A DNA stretch of 64,000 nucleotides from Bacteroidaceae bacterium (GTDB lineage: Bacteria; Bacteroidota; Bacteroidia; Bacteroidales; Bacteroidaceae): assembly GCA_900769465.1 (NCBI GenBank), contig CAAGGT010000191.1, positions 1 to 64,000 on the forward strand, written 5' to 3'. Of this stretch, positions 35,651 to 45,321 are shown piece after piece. The position numbers and the translations under genes are program-made. Under the pieces are notes generated by a model, which was not told the DNA's origin, did no database searches, and was given only the letters and a program-made list of their open reading frames with translations. Positions within the stretch are counted from its first letter, which is position 1. Every line of letters starts with the position of its first letter.

Positions 35651-36877
35651 ATGAACCTGTCGCTGTACATAGCCAAACGCTACCTGTTTTCAAAGAAGAG
35701 TCACCAGGTGATAAATATCATTTCGGGGGTGGCCATAGCAGGTATTGCCCTTGCCACAGCGGCCATGGTGTGTACATTATCCGTTTTCAACGGTTTCCAG
35801 GGCGTTGTCGCAAAGCAGTTCTCGGCCTTTGACGCCGACATCAGGATTACGGCATCAAGCGGCAAGGTAATCACAACCGATGCGCCGGAGATTGACAGGG
35901 CTACTGCCCTGCCACAGATTGCAGCACGTTCATTCTGTGTAGAGGGCAAGGCCATGGCCGGGTTCGGCGGCAGCCAGACAATGGTGACAATAAAGGGTGT
36001 CGATGACAAATTTGCCTCACTAACCGGAATACACAAGGCTCTCTATGGGCCCGGCGAATTCGTACTCAACGACGGGACGAACGACTATGCCGTTCTTGGA
36101 GGCGGACTTGTACAGAAACTGAACTGCGGCGTGCTGTTCACCACACCGCTCGACATATATGTCCCGAACAGGCTTGGGAACATCAATATCACAATACCAG
36201 CAAGGAATTTCAAGAAAAGCGAACTGCACTCATCGGGGTTGGTGTTCATACTGAACCAGCCCGAATATGACGGTGAGTACATTATCACATCGGACAGCTT
36301 TGCACGCAGCCTGTTCAGCCGCAAGGCGAACGAGGCCACATCAATGGAACTAAAGCTCAAGGACGGGACCAATGCCGCAAAGACAAAAAAAGAGATTGAA
36401 AGGATTTTGGGCCCCGACTATAGGGTACAGGACAGATATGAACAGCAGGAGAGCATATACAAGGTAATGCAGGTGGAGAAGATGATTTCCTACATATTCC
36501 TCACATTCATACTGATGATTGCTTGCTTCAACATTATCGGTTCTTTGGCGATGCTCATCATTGAAAAACGAGAGAACATGATGACCTTGCGTAGTCTGGG
36601 AGCAGAGAACAAGACTATAGCAAACATCTTTGTCTTTGAGGGAGCCATCATCTCGGCTATTGGAGCTGTGATAGGTATCATACTTGGAGTTCTCATGTGT
36701 CTGGCACAGCAGCACTTCGGGTTCATATCAATGGGTACATCGGAAGAATTCATTGTCGAGAGCTACCCTGTTATCATTATCCCCGGCGATGTAGCAATAA
36801 CATTTGCCACAGTAATAGCTGTGGGATTCCTGACTGTTTGGTTGCCGGTGAAGGCACTCACAAGAAAATATATCTGA
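35651..36877 (+). CDS. LolC/LolE-type ABC transporter permease
   Basis: The 408-residue protein has the MacB/FtsX-like layout: a first membrane helix (about 20-45), a large periplasmic domain (about 50-265) and three C-terminal helices. The N-terminus IAKRYLFSKKSHQVINIISGVAIAG and the segment REN.MTLRSLGA are typical. LolCDE releases lipoproteins from the inner membrane; assignment to LolC or LolE is not separable here. No ATPase gene is adjacent. It ends the O-methyltransferase operon. Confidence 0.87.
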   Translation: MNLSLYIAKRYLFSKKSHQVINIISGVAIAGIALATAAMVCTLSVFNGFQGVVAKQFSAFDADIRITASSGKVITTDAPEIDRATALPQIAARSFCVEGKAMAGFGGSQTMVTIKGVDDKFASLTGIHKALYGPGEFVLNDGTNDYAVLGGGLVQKLNCGVLFTTPLDIYVPNRLGNINITIPARNFKKSELHSSGLVFILNQPEYDGEYIITSDSFARSLFSRKANEATSMELKLKDGTNAAKTKKEIERILGPDYRVQDRYEQQESIYKVMQVEKMISYIFLTFILMIACFNIIGSLAMLIIEKRENMMTLRSLGAENKTIANIFVFEGAIISAIGAVIGIILGVLMCLAQQHFGFISMGTSEEFIVESYPVIIIPGDVAITFATVIAVGFLTVWLPVKALTRKYI

Positions 36878-36954
36878 ATTCCCCTGCTTCCATCATAACG
36901 GTATCAGAAGAATCACCCCTCAGGAGAGGGGGCAATGGAATGGATACAGGAATA

Positions 36955-37803
36955 TTAAACCAGCACTACATTCTTTACCTCAACGGGATAGTTGAGAAAC
37001 AGCGAAGCCTGGTCACCGAATTTGCCACCGGCCTCGGTGGTACAGAACAGCGTTGTACCGCCTTTTGTACAAAGGGCATCTATAGCTTCGTGACGGCGAA
37101 GATAATCCTTCAACGATGCAGCTACGGCAGCGCCCTGGGTAACGAGAGTCACGCCCTCGGGGGTGTATTTCCTTATCTTTTCAATGAGTATCGGATAGTG
37201 TGTACAGCCCAGTATTATCGTATCAATCTCGGGGTCGCGTGAAAGGAGATTGTCAATGTGGCGCTTGACAAAATAGTCGGCTCCGTCACAAGCAAATTCA
37301 TTTGTCTCCACAAGCGGAACCCACATAGGGCAAGCCTCACCGGTAACCTCAATCTCGGGGAAGAGCTTGCGTATTTCAAGGGGATAGGAGAGTGATTTTA
37401 TTGTACCTTCTGTGGCAAGAACACCAATGTGGCGGCTCTTTGTAATGTCACCCACACACTCCACCGTGGGACGTATTATGCCCAACACGCGACGGTTAGG
37501 ATCGCACAGAGGGATATCGACCTGCTGTATTGTACGCAGTGCCTTTGCCGACGCCGTATTGCAGGCTAAAATCACCAGCTGACAGCCCTGGCGGAAAAGG
37601 TATTCCACAGCTTGACGGGTAAATTCATAGACAACATCAAACGAACGTGTGCCATATGGTGTGCGGGCATTGTCACCCAAGTAGATGTAATCGTACTGGG
37701 GAAGCAATTTCTTGATTTCATTGTAAATGGTCAATCCGCCATATCCCGAGTCAAACACTCCTATAGGACCTGCTGCCTTTGAAAGTTGTACAAACTTATC
37801 CAT
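36955..37803 (-). CDS. murI: Glutamate racemase
   Basis: The 282-residue enzyme provides D-glutamate for peptidoglycan. The two catalytic cysteines lie in ILACNTASAKALR and ILGCTHYPIL. The substrate-binding DSGYGGLTI and YLGDNARTPYGTRS loops are present. It is the last gene of the envelope operon running from a DUF6242 lipoprotein at 45.2 kb, following the third OmpH paralogue by 24 nt. Confidence 0.95.
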   Translation of the reverse strand: MDKFVQLSKAAGPIGVFDSGYGGLTIYNEIKKLLPQYDYIYLGDNARTPYGTRSFDVVYEFTRQAVEYLFRQGCQLVILACNTASAKALRTIQQVDIPLCDPNRRVLGIIRPTVECVGDITKSRHIGVLATEGTIKSLSYPLEIRKLFPEIEVTGEACPMWVPLVETNEFACDGADYFVKRHIDNLLSRDPEIDTIILGCTHYPILIEKIRKYTPEGVTLVTQGAAVAASLKDYLRRHEAIDALCTKGGTTLFCTTEAGGKFGDQASLFLNYPVEVKNVVLV

Positions 37804-37827
37804 AATTCTACTCTATAATATGGCTTG

Positions 37828-38514
37828 TCACTCCTGTTGCGACACACCGCGTTCAGTGCTGTCAATATTCAAGAAAACGGAATCTGTGGCAACAGCCTCT
37901 GTCACAGGCTCCTCTTTGGCATATCCGGCAGATGATGCAGATGCAACCGGTATTACGTACGGTTTAAAGGTGGCCAGGAACTCATCGTAGCCATCGAGTT
38001 CCGTCACCGGTTTTTCTGGGTAAAGTGCTGCATCAAGCAACATACGTGTTATATCAACCGCTTTCTTTGGGTTTATATATTTGTATGCGGCTATATCGGT
38101 ATCTATTGCATAGTCAACATCACAGGCCACGCACACTTTTTCAAGGGCAACGGCCACATCCTGACGTGCCGGCGCAAAAAGCGAGTCCTTAGCCTGCGCC
38201 AACCACACTTTGAGTTCCTTGCGGAATTTCACGCTGTTGTCTACCAGACGCTGCAATTCGTTCTGTCTTTTGCGCAGAATGGGTTCGGGGAAATCACGAT
38301 AGCCATCAAGAAACGCCACATATTGGCGTGTAAGCTCCCTTTCATTATGCTCAATCTCATCCTCGCATCTTTTGCAAAGGCGCTCATAATCACTCACAGC
38401 CTGTTTATACGAAGGCAAAGCCTGCATCACATTGCTGCTACTGTAATACCCGAACTGGGCCTTTGCAACCACTACAAAGGATGAAACTACAAGAAAGAAG
38501 AAAAATCTGCGCAT
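37828..38514 (-). CDS. OmpH/Skp-like periplasmic protein, extended paralogue
   Basis: This 228-residue protein has a signal peptide (MRRFFFFLVVSSFVVVAKA) and a Skp-like core with FGYYSSSNVMQALPSYKQA followed by coiled-coil helices. It has a C-terminal extension of about 60 residues absent from its neighbours. It is the third of three tandem Skp paralogues and probably a divergent periplasmic chaperone. ATG 38514 precedes the signal peptide directly. murI follows. Confidence 0.78.
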   Translation of the reverse strand: MRRFFFFLVVSSFVVVAKAQFGYYSSSNVMQALPSYKQAVSDYERLCKRCEDEIEHNERELTRQYVAFLDGYRDFPEPILRKRQNELQRLVDNSVKFRKELKVWLAQAKDSLFAPARQDVAVALEKVCVACDVDYAIDTDIAAYKYINPKKAVDITRMLLDAALYPEKPVTELDGYDEFLATFKPYVIPVASASSAGYAKEEPVTEAVATDSVFLNIDSTERGVSQQE

Positions 38515-38564
38515 TCTGTTACTGCCGTTAAATTCCAACTACCGATGCTTTCCAATTAACAGGA

Positions 38565-38589
38565 AACAACCCCCATAAGGAGGGTTGTT
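38565..38589. other. Intergenic hairpin between OmpH paralogues
   Basis: ACAACCC (38566-38572) and GGGTTGT (38582-38588) pair around a short loop, with further pairing inside. There is no T-run. It may set the relative level of the distal genes of the operon. Confidence 0.45.
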
Positions 38590-38613
38590 GTCCCGTATGT
38601 CATATATGTCGTA

Positions 38614-39144
38614 TTATTTTGTCACAGCTGCAGGTACGGCATTGGCTGCGATACCGAGTTTTGCCTTTACCTTTGCTGTAACGTCCTCGCAAAGTGCTGT
38701 ATTGATGAAGGGAACACCACCATTCACATCAAAGATGCAAACATAAGAACCCTCCTTGCCTACAGTCTCAAGAGTACCCTGAAGCTTCTTGTTGATCTCC
38801 ATCATCTTCTCCTGCTCTGCCTTCTGAAGATTCTGCTGGATCTCCTGTGCATACTCCTGAAGACGCTGCTGCATCTGCATCAACTCGTCATAACGACGCT
38901 TGAGGATATTCTCGGGAACAGAGTCCTGCTGCATCTTCTCGAACTCGGTACCCTTTTTCTCAAGTTCTGTACGCATACTGTTGAACTCGTCGGTATACAT
39001 TTTCTCAAGAGCCTGTACATCCTTGAGAGCCTTGGAATATTCGGGCATTACCTGAATGATTTCGGCAGAATTCACATAACCGAACTTCTGTGCCAGAAGG
39101 CTCATTGGAGCCAACATCAAAAACAAAATCAAAAACTTTTTCAT
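38614..39144 (-). CDS. OmpH/Skp periplasmic chaperone
   Basis: The 176-residue protein has a signal peptide (MKKFLILFLMLAPMSLLAQ), the Skp-type KFGYVNSAEIIQVMPEY strand and a long glutamine- and glutamate-rich coiled coil (about 45-130). It is the classic Skp shape: a trimeric tentacle chaperone that carries unfolded outer-membrane proteins to BAM. It is the middle of three tandem paralogues following bamA. ATG 39144 gives a clean signal peptide. Confidence 0.9.
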   Translation of the reverse strand: MKKFLILFLMLAPMSLLAQKFGYVNSAEIIQVMPEYSKALKDVQALEKMYTDEFNSMRTELEKKGTEFEKMQQDSVPENILKRRYDELMQMQQRLQEYAQEIQQNLQKAEQEKMMEINKKLQGTLETVGKEGSYVCIFDVNGGVPFINTALCEDVTAKVKAKLGIAANAVPAAVTK

Positions 39145-39235
39145 TTTCTTTATATTTAAATTAAACAATTTTCATCTATCTGTTAGACTGCAAAAAGAGC
39201 CTTTGGTTACGCTAACAAAAGTAAAATAATGTTAT

Positions 39236-39769
39236 TTATTCTGAATATCCCAACTTTACAAGTACATCCTTGCTTATATCAATGGATGGGGCAGAATATA
39301 TAAGGCTCACAGCCGATGACTTGTCAAAGACCATTGTATACTTCTTGAGGTCGCAGATATCCTTGATTGCGTTGTATACCTCTTCCTGTATAGGTGCCAT
39401 AAGGCTCTCGCGTTTCTTGTAAACCTCGCCTGTGGGGCCGAAATAGTGACGCTTCAGTTCACTGGCCTCCTTTTCCTTTGCAAGGATAGCCTCCTCGCGC
39501 TCTATACGCTGGGCGTCGGAGAGGAAAGCCGATTCGCCCTGATACTTCTTGTAGAGCGTTGCAGCCTCCTGTACCAGTTCGTCAATCTCGCCTTGCCAAC
39601 GTTTTGACTGCTGGTTGAGCTGTTCGTTGGCACGCTCATAGGCAGGAATATTCTTGAGGATATACTCCATATCAACCGTAACATACTTCTGTGCCTGTAC
39701 CCCACAAAAGGCAAGCATACACAAAACCGCTGCAAAAAACATCCTTTTCATAGTAGTCTCCTTCATCAT
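39236..39769 (-). CDS. OmpH/Skp periplasmic chaperone, bamA-proximal
   Basis: The 177-residue protein has a signal peptide (KRMFFAAVLCMLAFCGVQA) and a Skp-like core with KYVTVDMEYILKNIPAYERA and coiled-coil arms. It should help deliver outer-membrane proteins to BAM. Its start overlaps the bamA stop (TAATG-type overlap), so translation is coupled. The signal peptide could also start at a methionine 6 residues in. Confidence 0.88.
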   Translation of the reverse strand: MMKETTMKRMFFAAVLCMLAFCGVQAQKYVTVDMEYILKNIPAYERANEQLNQQSKRWQGEIDELVQEAATLYKKYQGESAFLSDAQRIEREEAILAKEKEASELKRHYFGPTGEVYKKRESLMAPIQEEVYNAIKDICDLKKYTMVFDKSSAVSLIYSAPSIDISKDVLVKLGYSE

Positions 39770-42423
39770 TAGAATTCCTGTCCCAAAATAAAGTGGAAGT
39801 GGCTGCCACCATACTGTGACGAACCGAACACCTTGTCGAAACCGTACGCCCAGTCAATACCGATGAGACCAATCATCTGCAGGAACACGCGTACACCGAC
39901 ACCGGCGCTTCGTTTAAGGTCAAAGAGATTGAACTTAGAAATGTCTGTCCACGCGTTACCACCCTCAACAAACACAAGACCATATATGCTTGTCGAGTTC
40001 TGCAGCATGAATGGAAAACGCAACTCAAGACCAAGACGTGCATAGGCATAACCCTCGTAACCGTATGGGGTGAGACTACCGTTCTCATAACCGCGAAGAG
40101 CAATCATATCGGTCGCATAATTGTATGAATAACCACTCATACCGTCACCACCCACATAGAATGTCTCGAACGGAGATTTCTTGTTCCTGTCATAACTGCC
40201 CAGGATACCGAAATCGGCACGTGTCATCAGTACCAGATTGTACTTGCCTGGGGTGAGTGAGGTATATGTCTTACTACGGAACTTTATCTTGTAGTACTCA
40301 ATCCACTTGTGTTTGTCGCTGAGTTCGGCCTTGTAGTTGGGCGAGTTCACGTTTGTAGCAAGGTTGGCATAGTCCTTGCCGTCCCAAGCCGAATATGGCG
40401 GTGTGGCCGATGCCACCAACGAGAATTCCGAACCCTGACGTGGGAAATAGGGGTGGTCGACCGTACTGCGGCCAAGTGTCATCTGCAGATTCAGATTATT
40501 GCATACACCATCGGTTATCAGGAAGTATTGCCAGTTCTTGAGCGAATAAACCTGATAGTTCAACTCGGCCGAGAAGGTGAAGTTATCGTCGGGCCAATTG
40601 AGACGACGGCCCCAACCCAACGAAGCACCATACATTTTTATATGCTTGTCGGGGTCATAGTACGACGACACGTTGTTGTAGCCATAGCCGTTGTAGTTGC
40701 CATAACCATAGAGGTAGTTGTAATAGTTGTTGTAGTAGGCCGAATTGTAGTAGCTGTCGGCAACGTCGGTCTGCATTGAGAAGAATGCCGAGAACGAGAA
40801 TGAATTCGGGCGCTTACGTCCAAGCCAGGGGTCGAAGAAATTGATGCTGTACGACTGGTAGTAACGGCCGTTGGTCTGTGCGCTGATGGCCAATGTCTGT
40901 CCGTCACCCTGCGGGATGATACCGCGGCGCACACCATCCCTGCGGAAGAGGTTACGCATTGAGAAATTGGTGAACTTAAGCGATAGTTTACCAATAATAC
41001 CGGTCTGTCCCCAACCGGCCGACAGCTCAATCTGGTCACTGCTCTTGGGCTCAAGTTTCCAGTTCATATCCACCGTTCCGTTCTCGGGATTGGGCACAGC
41101 TCCCGGATCAATCTTCTCGGGGTCGAAGTGTCCCATATTGGCAATGTTACGCCAAGAGCGCTCGAGCGCATTCATTGAGAAGAGGCTTCCGGGCAGAGTA
41201 TAAAGCTCGCGGCGCACCACCTCCTCATAGACACGGTCGTTACCGCTGATGGTAACGCGATCAATGGTTGCCTGCACACCCTCTACCACACGAATCTCAA
41301 GGTCAACAGAATCATTCTCAATTCTTGCCTCGACAGGCAGAGCGTTGAAGAATACATATCCCTCGTTATAATAGAGATTCTTGACAGCATCTTCATCGAC
41401 AAGCAGACGGTTCTCCAATTCGTTCTGGTCATAGATGTCACCGGCTTTCATACGTAGCAGATAATCGAGGTGTGCGGTAGAATACACACTGTTGCCCACC
41501 CACTTTATGCTGCGGATATGGTACTGGTTACCCTCCTCCACACCAATGTATATGTCGACACTCTTGTCATCGTAAGGCACAACGCTGTCCTTGACGATAC
41601 GGGCATCGCGGTATCCGTTTTCGTAGTACTTGGCAAGAATTTTCTCCTTATCCTCAGAGTAACGGTCCTCGGTGAATTTCTTTGACCTGAAGAGGGTGTA
41701 GATGATATTGTCCCAACGCACCTTTTCGCGTGTCTTTTTCATCGCATATTTGACCTTCTTCTCGGGGAGGGCACTTACACCTTCTATATATATACGGTTC
41801 ACCTTCACCTTGTCATTCTTTGCAATCTGTATATCCACAATCACGCGGTTGTCCTCGGTGACATCGGGACGCTGCACGAATTGCACCTCGGCATTCTTGT
41901 AACCCTTGTCATCGTAGTAGTTTTTGATGACTTTCTCTGCGCGCGAAATGATATCGGGGGTAATGTGTCCACCCTGATGTATGCCCACCTTTGTCTCAAG
42001 TTCCTCGCGTTCCGTCTTTTTTATACCATATATATTGAACTGTGACACACGGGGACGCTGCTTCAGGGCAATACCCAAGTAGATATAGTTGCCTTTTATA
42101 CTGTCGGCAGTGATGCTCACATCCTCAAAAAGGCCGTGCTTCCAATAACGCTTGATGGCATTCGTCACCTCGTCACCGGGCACGGAGATGACATCACCGA
42201 TGGAGAGGCCCGAAAGACCAATAACCACCGACGGTTCAAGATTCTCGGCACCCGAGAGATTTATGCCTCCAATCGTGTATTTGTGTGCTGCGCCTGTGTA
42301 TAGTATCGTAGGTTTGACAACCACCTCCTGTGCTGTAAGTACAGAAGCAACGGCTGTCAATACAACCAACAGAGTCACTTTCAAAAACGGAAAGAATTTC
42401 ATCTTATAATGCTTTTTCATCAT
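39769..42423 (-). CDS. bamA: Outer membrane protein assembly factor BamA
   Basis: The 884-residue protein has a signal peptide, five POTRA domains (about 40-430) and a C-terminal 16-strand beta barrel. The barrel ends in FHFILGQEF, a typical aromatic terminal strand. BamA inserts beta-barrel proteins into the outer membrane. The segment at about 554-589 is a Tyr/Asn/Gly-rich insertion in the barrel. Three Skp paralogues follow. The start could be either of two adjacent ATGs at 42423, or a later ATG at 42402 that gives a tighter signal peptide; the first overlaps the uppS end. Confidence 0.95.
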   Translation of the reverse strand: MMKKHYKMKFFPFLKVTLLVVLTAVASVLTAQEVVVKPTILYTGAAHKYTIGGINLSGAENLEPSVVIGLSGLSIGDVISVPGDEVTNAIKRYWKHGLFEDVSITADSIKGNYIYLGIALKQRPRVSQFNIYGIKKTEREELETKVGIHQGGHITPDIISRAEKVIKNYYDDKGYKNAEVQFVQRPDVTEDNRVIVDIQIAKNDKVKVNRIYIEGVSALPEKKVKYAMKKTREKVRWDNIIYTLFRSKKFTEDRYSEDKEKILAKYYENGYRDARIVKDSVVPYDDKSVDIYIGVEEGNQYHIRSIKWVGNSVYSTAHLDYLLRMKAGDIYDQNELENRLLVDEDAVKNLYYNEGYVFFNALPVEARIENDSVDLEIRVVEGVQATIDRVTISGNDRVYEEVVRRELYTLPGSLFSMNALERSWRNIANMGHFDPEKIDPGAVPNPENGTVDMNWKLEPKSSDQIELSAGWGQTGIIGKLSLKFTNFSMRNLFRRDGVRRGIIPQGDGQTLAISAQTNGRYYQSYSINFFDPWLGRKRPNSFSFSAFFSMQTDVADSYYNSAYYNNYYNYLYGYGNYNGYGYNNVSSYYDPDKHIKMYGASLGWGRRLNWPDDNFTFSAELNYQVYSLKNWQYFLITDGVCNNLNLQMTLGRSTVDHPYFPRQGSEFSLVASATPPYSAWDGKDYANLATNVNSPNYKAELSDKHKWIEYYKIKFRSKTYTSLTPGKYNLVLMTRADFGILGSYDRNKKSPFETFYVGGDGMSGYSYNYATDMIALRGYENGSLTPYGYEGYAYARLGLELRFPFMLQNSTSIYGLVFVEGGNAWTDISKFNLFDLKRSAGVGVRVFLQMIGLIGIDWAYGFDKVFGSSQYGGSHFHFILGQEF

Positions 42424-43156
42424 TTGTCACTTGTTCACCGGTCAGGCCGTAACGGCGTTGACGGCACTGGAATTCATATATCGCCTTGCAAAGCTCTTCC
42501 TTGTTGAAATCGGGCCAAAGCACCTCGGTAAAGTAGAACTCGGCATAGGCAAGCTGCCACAACAGGAAATTGCTCAATCTCTGCTCCTTACCGGTGCGAA
42601 TGAGCAGGTCGGGATCCGGCATGAAGGATGTGGTCAGGGCACTGTCAATTGTAGCATCTGTTATGTCGGCGAGTTCCATCTCGCCACTCTTCACCTTTGA
42701 TGCTATGCTGCGCACGGCTTCGGTAAGTTCCCACTTTGCCGAGTAGCTCAAAGCAAGCACAAGAGTCATTGCATCGTTCTTTGCTGTGCGCTCCACACAA
42801 CCATTCAGGCGGTCACGCACATTGTCGGGCAATTTACTCATATCACCAATTATGCGGAAAGCCACATTGTGCTTCACGAACAACTCCTCCTCTACCGATT
42901 CAAATAGCAATGCCATCAAGGCTGCCACCTCGGCAATCGGACGTTTCCAGTTCTCGGTGGAGAAGGTGTATAATGTCAGATACTTCACCCCTATCTTCAA
43001 TGCGTCCTCAACCAAAGCACGGACCGCTGCCGCTCCGGCCTGATGTCCCTCCTGGCGCTCTTTACCACGGAGCTGCGCCCAACGTCCGTTGCCATCCATA
43101 ATGATTGCAATGTGCTTGGGCACCCTGTTCTTGTCTATCTTGTCAATATAGTTCAT
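42404..43156 (-). CDS. uppS: Isoprenyl transferase (undecaprenyl diphosphate synthase)
   Basis: The 250-residue cis-prenyltransferase makes undecaprenyl diphosphate, the lipid carrier for peptidoglycan and surface glycans. The catalytic motif IAIIMDGNGRWA, the FSTENWKRP segment and the C-terminal DLLIRTGKEQRLSNFLLWQLAYAE are all present. It lies between porG and bamA, with its end overlapping the bamA start. Confidence 0.95.
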   Translation of the reverse strand: MNYIDKIDKNRVPKHIAIIMDGNGRWAQLRGKERQEGHQAGAAAVRALVEDALKIGVKYLTLYTFSTENWKRPIAEVAALMALLFESVEEELFVKHNVAFRIIGDMSKLPDNVRDRLNGCVERTAKNDAMTLVLALSYSAKWELTEAVRSIASKVKSGEMELADITDATIDSALTTSFMPDPDLLIRTGKEQRLSNFLLWQLAYAEFYFTEVLWPDFNKEELCKAIYEFQCRQRRYGLTGEQVTNDEKAL

Positions 43157-43167
43157 AGCTATATCTT

Positions 43168-43869
43168 CTAATTGTTACATTTCCTATATTTGGGCGACAA
43201 ATCGTATGTCAGGAATATTGACAGGAACGAATAGCCATCCTTGTTCTTCAAAAATCCGCTCTCTATGCCATATGGGTCGTCAAGCACAGCACCCGGTTTG
43301 CCGGTCACGTCGAGCTTGTCGCTGAAGGTGAAACGATAGGAGAGTTCGCAACCCAGGTTCAGGCGTTGCGCCACCTTCCATTTCACACCTATTCCCACCG
43401 GTATATTAGGGGTGACAACGTGCTTTGCCGGGGCCGGAGCATATGTCACTCCCAGACCGCCGAATATATAAGGCGCCAACTTGCGCGAGCGCTTATAGCC
43501 TGAGCCGTCGCCATATGCGAAAAAATGGCACTCATACTGCGCACCAAGTTCATACAGCATACGCCCGAACTTCACATCCCCACCGGGAAAGGCATTGTCA
43601 CCACCTGCCGTCTTACCCGATATGCGCGCAACGGCAAAGTTGGACTTTACAGCCATACGCGGGTTGATGTTATAGCGAAAGACCGCACCGCCCATTATAT
43701 TGAAATTGTTGAACGGTGAGCTATAATTGGCATCGCCAAAATAGGTGCATCCGCCAACCATCGCTCCAACCTCGTAACGGTATTCAAGCCCGTCGGCCCG
43801 CACAACGGTTGCAAGACACAACATCATTGCGCCCAACACCATCTTACGTACCAACACCGTCAATCCCAT
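43168..43869 (-). CDS. porG: PorG-like outer membrane beta-barrel (DUF6089), type IX secretion
   Basis: The 233-residue protein has a signal peptide (to about ADG, residue 27) and a small beta-barrel of 8 strands, starting YRYEVGAMVGGCTYFGDANYSSPFNN and ending FLTYDLSPKYRK. It matches the PorG/DUF6089 family; PorG is an outer-membrane component of the T9SS linked to the PorK/N ring. The same order, porG-uppS-bamA-skp, is found in Porphyromonas gingivalis. porK/L/M/N are not in this window. The gene lies 4 nt after the DUF6242 gene. Confidence 0.82.
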   Translation of the reverse strand: MGLTVLVRKMVLGAMMLCLATVVRADGLEYRYEVGAMVGGCTYFGDANYSSPFNNFNIMGGAVFRYNINPRMAVKSNFAVARISGKTAGGDNAFPGGDVKFGRMLYELGAQYECHFFAYGDGSGYKRSRKLAPYIFGGLGVTYAPAPAKHVVTPNIPVGIGVKWKVAQRLNLGCELSYRFTFSDKLDVTGKPGAVLDDPYGIESGFLKNKDGYSFLSIFLTYDLSPKYRKCNN

Positions 43870-43873
43870 AATG

Positions 43874-45229
43874 TCAATTCTTGAACCCCAAACGGTTTAT
43901 CAGGCCTTTCCACACAACAGGAGTATCACCGCCACATACTATCCACATCACATTGTTCGGGTCAACCGTTGCCACGAACGGTTCCTCACAGCCCTGCAAA
44001 CCTGCCGGCATACGCTGGTAAAAGCCATCGGGTGCCTTCCAGGTAATTCCGTTGTCACGCGAAATGAAGAACGACGAGAAAGCCCCGACATCCTCACCCC
44101 GGACAGAACCGGCTCCGCCAAAAGCATAAAGGAAATCATCGTACCTCACAACAGTCAACCCCTTCAATGCCGGGCAAGGGAAAGGATTGTTCTCGTTTTC
44201 ATATTTCGCCCATTTATCTTCGGTTGAAAGCCTGCTCCAAACAGCTGGAACACCGTCCATAGCCTCGTTGTCATAACCAACCAGCATATAGCGTACAATC
44301 CCGCTGTGGTGATTCAGTGTATAGGACATTATGGATGTTCCATATACAGGGAAGCCCGCTGGCAATTCGCCGGCATCTTCAAAGACGACTCCGTCAGCCG
44401 TAGAAAGCAAGCCACTGCCGGTTGCCACCCACATACAGCCATCCTCGTCCGAAGCTCCCACTATTGCAAGGGCATCGCTGCAAGCATGGCAGAGATACCA
44501 ATTCAGTGCATCGGCAGAAGTATATACACCATCGGCAGCCACAAGATACAGCGCACCACCGAAGGCCTGTATTGTAGACATATCGGCATCGGCAGACAGA
44601 CCGACAATCGGTTCGGTCTCCCAAGAAGGAATACCCGCCAAAGAAGATGTGGCAAGCACCCACTCGCCATTCTTTTTACCGAACAGGCACAGTTCGCCGT
44701 TGAACTCCAATGCACGGCACGGCTTAAGAGCATCAACCGACTGGTATTTATCCCAGACCATCTTTTCAGGTTCAACCTGATGTACGTTCAGTGAAACGGT
44801 ATAGTCCCTGTAGTATTCGGAATCGGTAGATGTTATGCGGAACTTGCGTGGAGTGGTGAAGTCAATGGAATCGGATGTTGTGAATCCCTCAAACACGCCT
44901 GTGGCGTCATCATAAATCTTCGCATATCCCAAAAGGTCCATGTCTATTACCACCTTGTCCACTGCGGTAGCGAACGGGAGTGAATCAAGATTACCGACCT
45001 CGCCGGTAACCTGATTTATCGAGAAAGGGTAAGAGGCACCCAGAATGGTCTTTACCACCGATGTATCCAGACCTTCGGAAGTATATGACGGATAGACTGA
45101 CTTTATATTCTTTATGCTGAAAGACTTGAGTACTGCATATGGCGACAGAACCACATCGTCGTCATTGTTACCGCAGGAAACCGTCAACAGCACCAACATT
45201 GACATAAATATCGCTAAACTTTTCTTCAT
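43874..45229 (-). CDS. DUF6242-type lipoprotein
   Basis: The 451-residue protein has a lipoprotein signal (MKKSLAIFMSMLVLLTVSC, lipobox LTVSC). The N-terminal domain is beta-rich and the C-terminal part shows beta-propeller-like repeats with bulky aromatic motifs (e.g. SRDNGITWKAPDGFYQRMP), similar to sialidase-type bladed repeats. No catalytic site was recognised. It is first in the porG-uppS-bamA-skp-murI operon and may be a surface or outer-membrane factor; function unknown. Confidence 0.75.
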   Translation of the reverse strand: MKKSLAIFMSMLVLLTVSCGNNDDDVVLSPYAVLKSFSIKNIKSVYPSYTSEGLDTSVVKTILGASYPFSINQVTGEVGNLDSLPFATAVDKVVIDMDLLGYAKIYDDATGVFEGFTTSDSIDFTTPRKFRITSTDSEYYRDYTVSLNVHQVEPEKMVWDKYQSVDALKPCRALEFNGELCLFGKKNGEWVLATSSLAGIPSWETEPIVGLSADADMSTIQAFGGALYLVAADGVYTSADALNWYLCHACSDALAIVGASDEDGCMWVATGSGLLSTADGVVFEDAGELPAGFPVYGTSIMSYTLNHHSGIVRYMLVGYDNEAMDGVPAVWSRLSTEDKWAKYENENNPFPCPALKGLTVVRYDDFLYAFGGAGSVRGEDVGAFSSFFISRDNGITWKAPDGFYQRMPAGLQGCEEPFVATVDPNNVMWIVCGGDTPVVWKGLINRLGFKN

Positions 45230-45256
45230 ACAAATCTACACTTTACGTTCAATTTG

Positions 45257-45264
45257 CAAAAATA
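45257..45264 (-). promoter_or_regulatory. Probable -7 element of the DUF6242-bamA operon
   Basis: The minus strand reads TATTTTTG, fitting TAnnTTTG, 28 nt before the DUF6242 ATG. No -33 TTTG was found at 19 nt, so support is partial. Confidence 0.4.
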
Positions 45265-45321
45265 GCAACATTTTTTGGTTTATGCGATATTTAAGGCTTT
45301 ATTTATAATATTTTAAAATTA

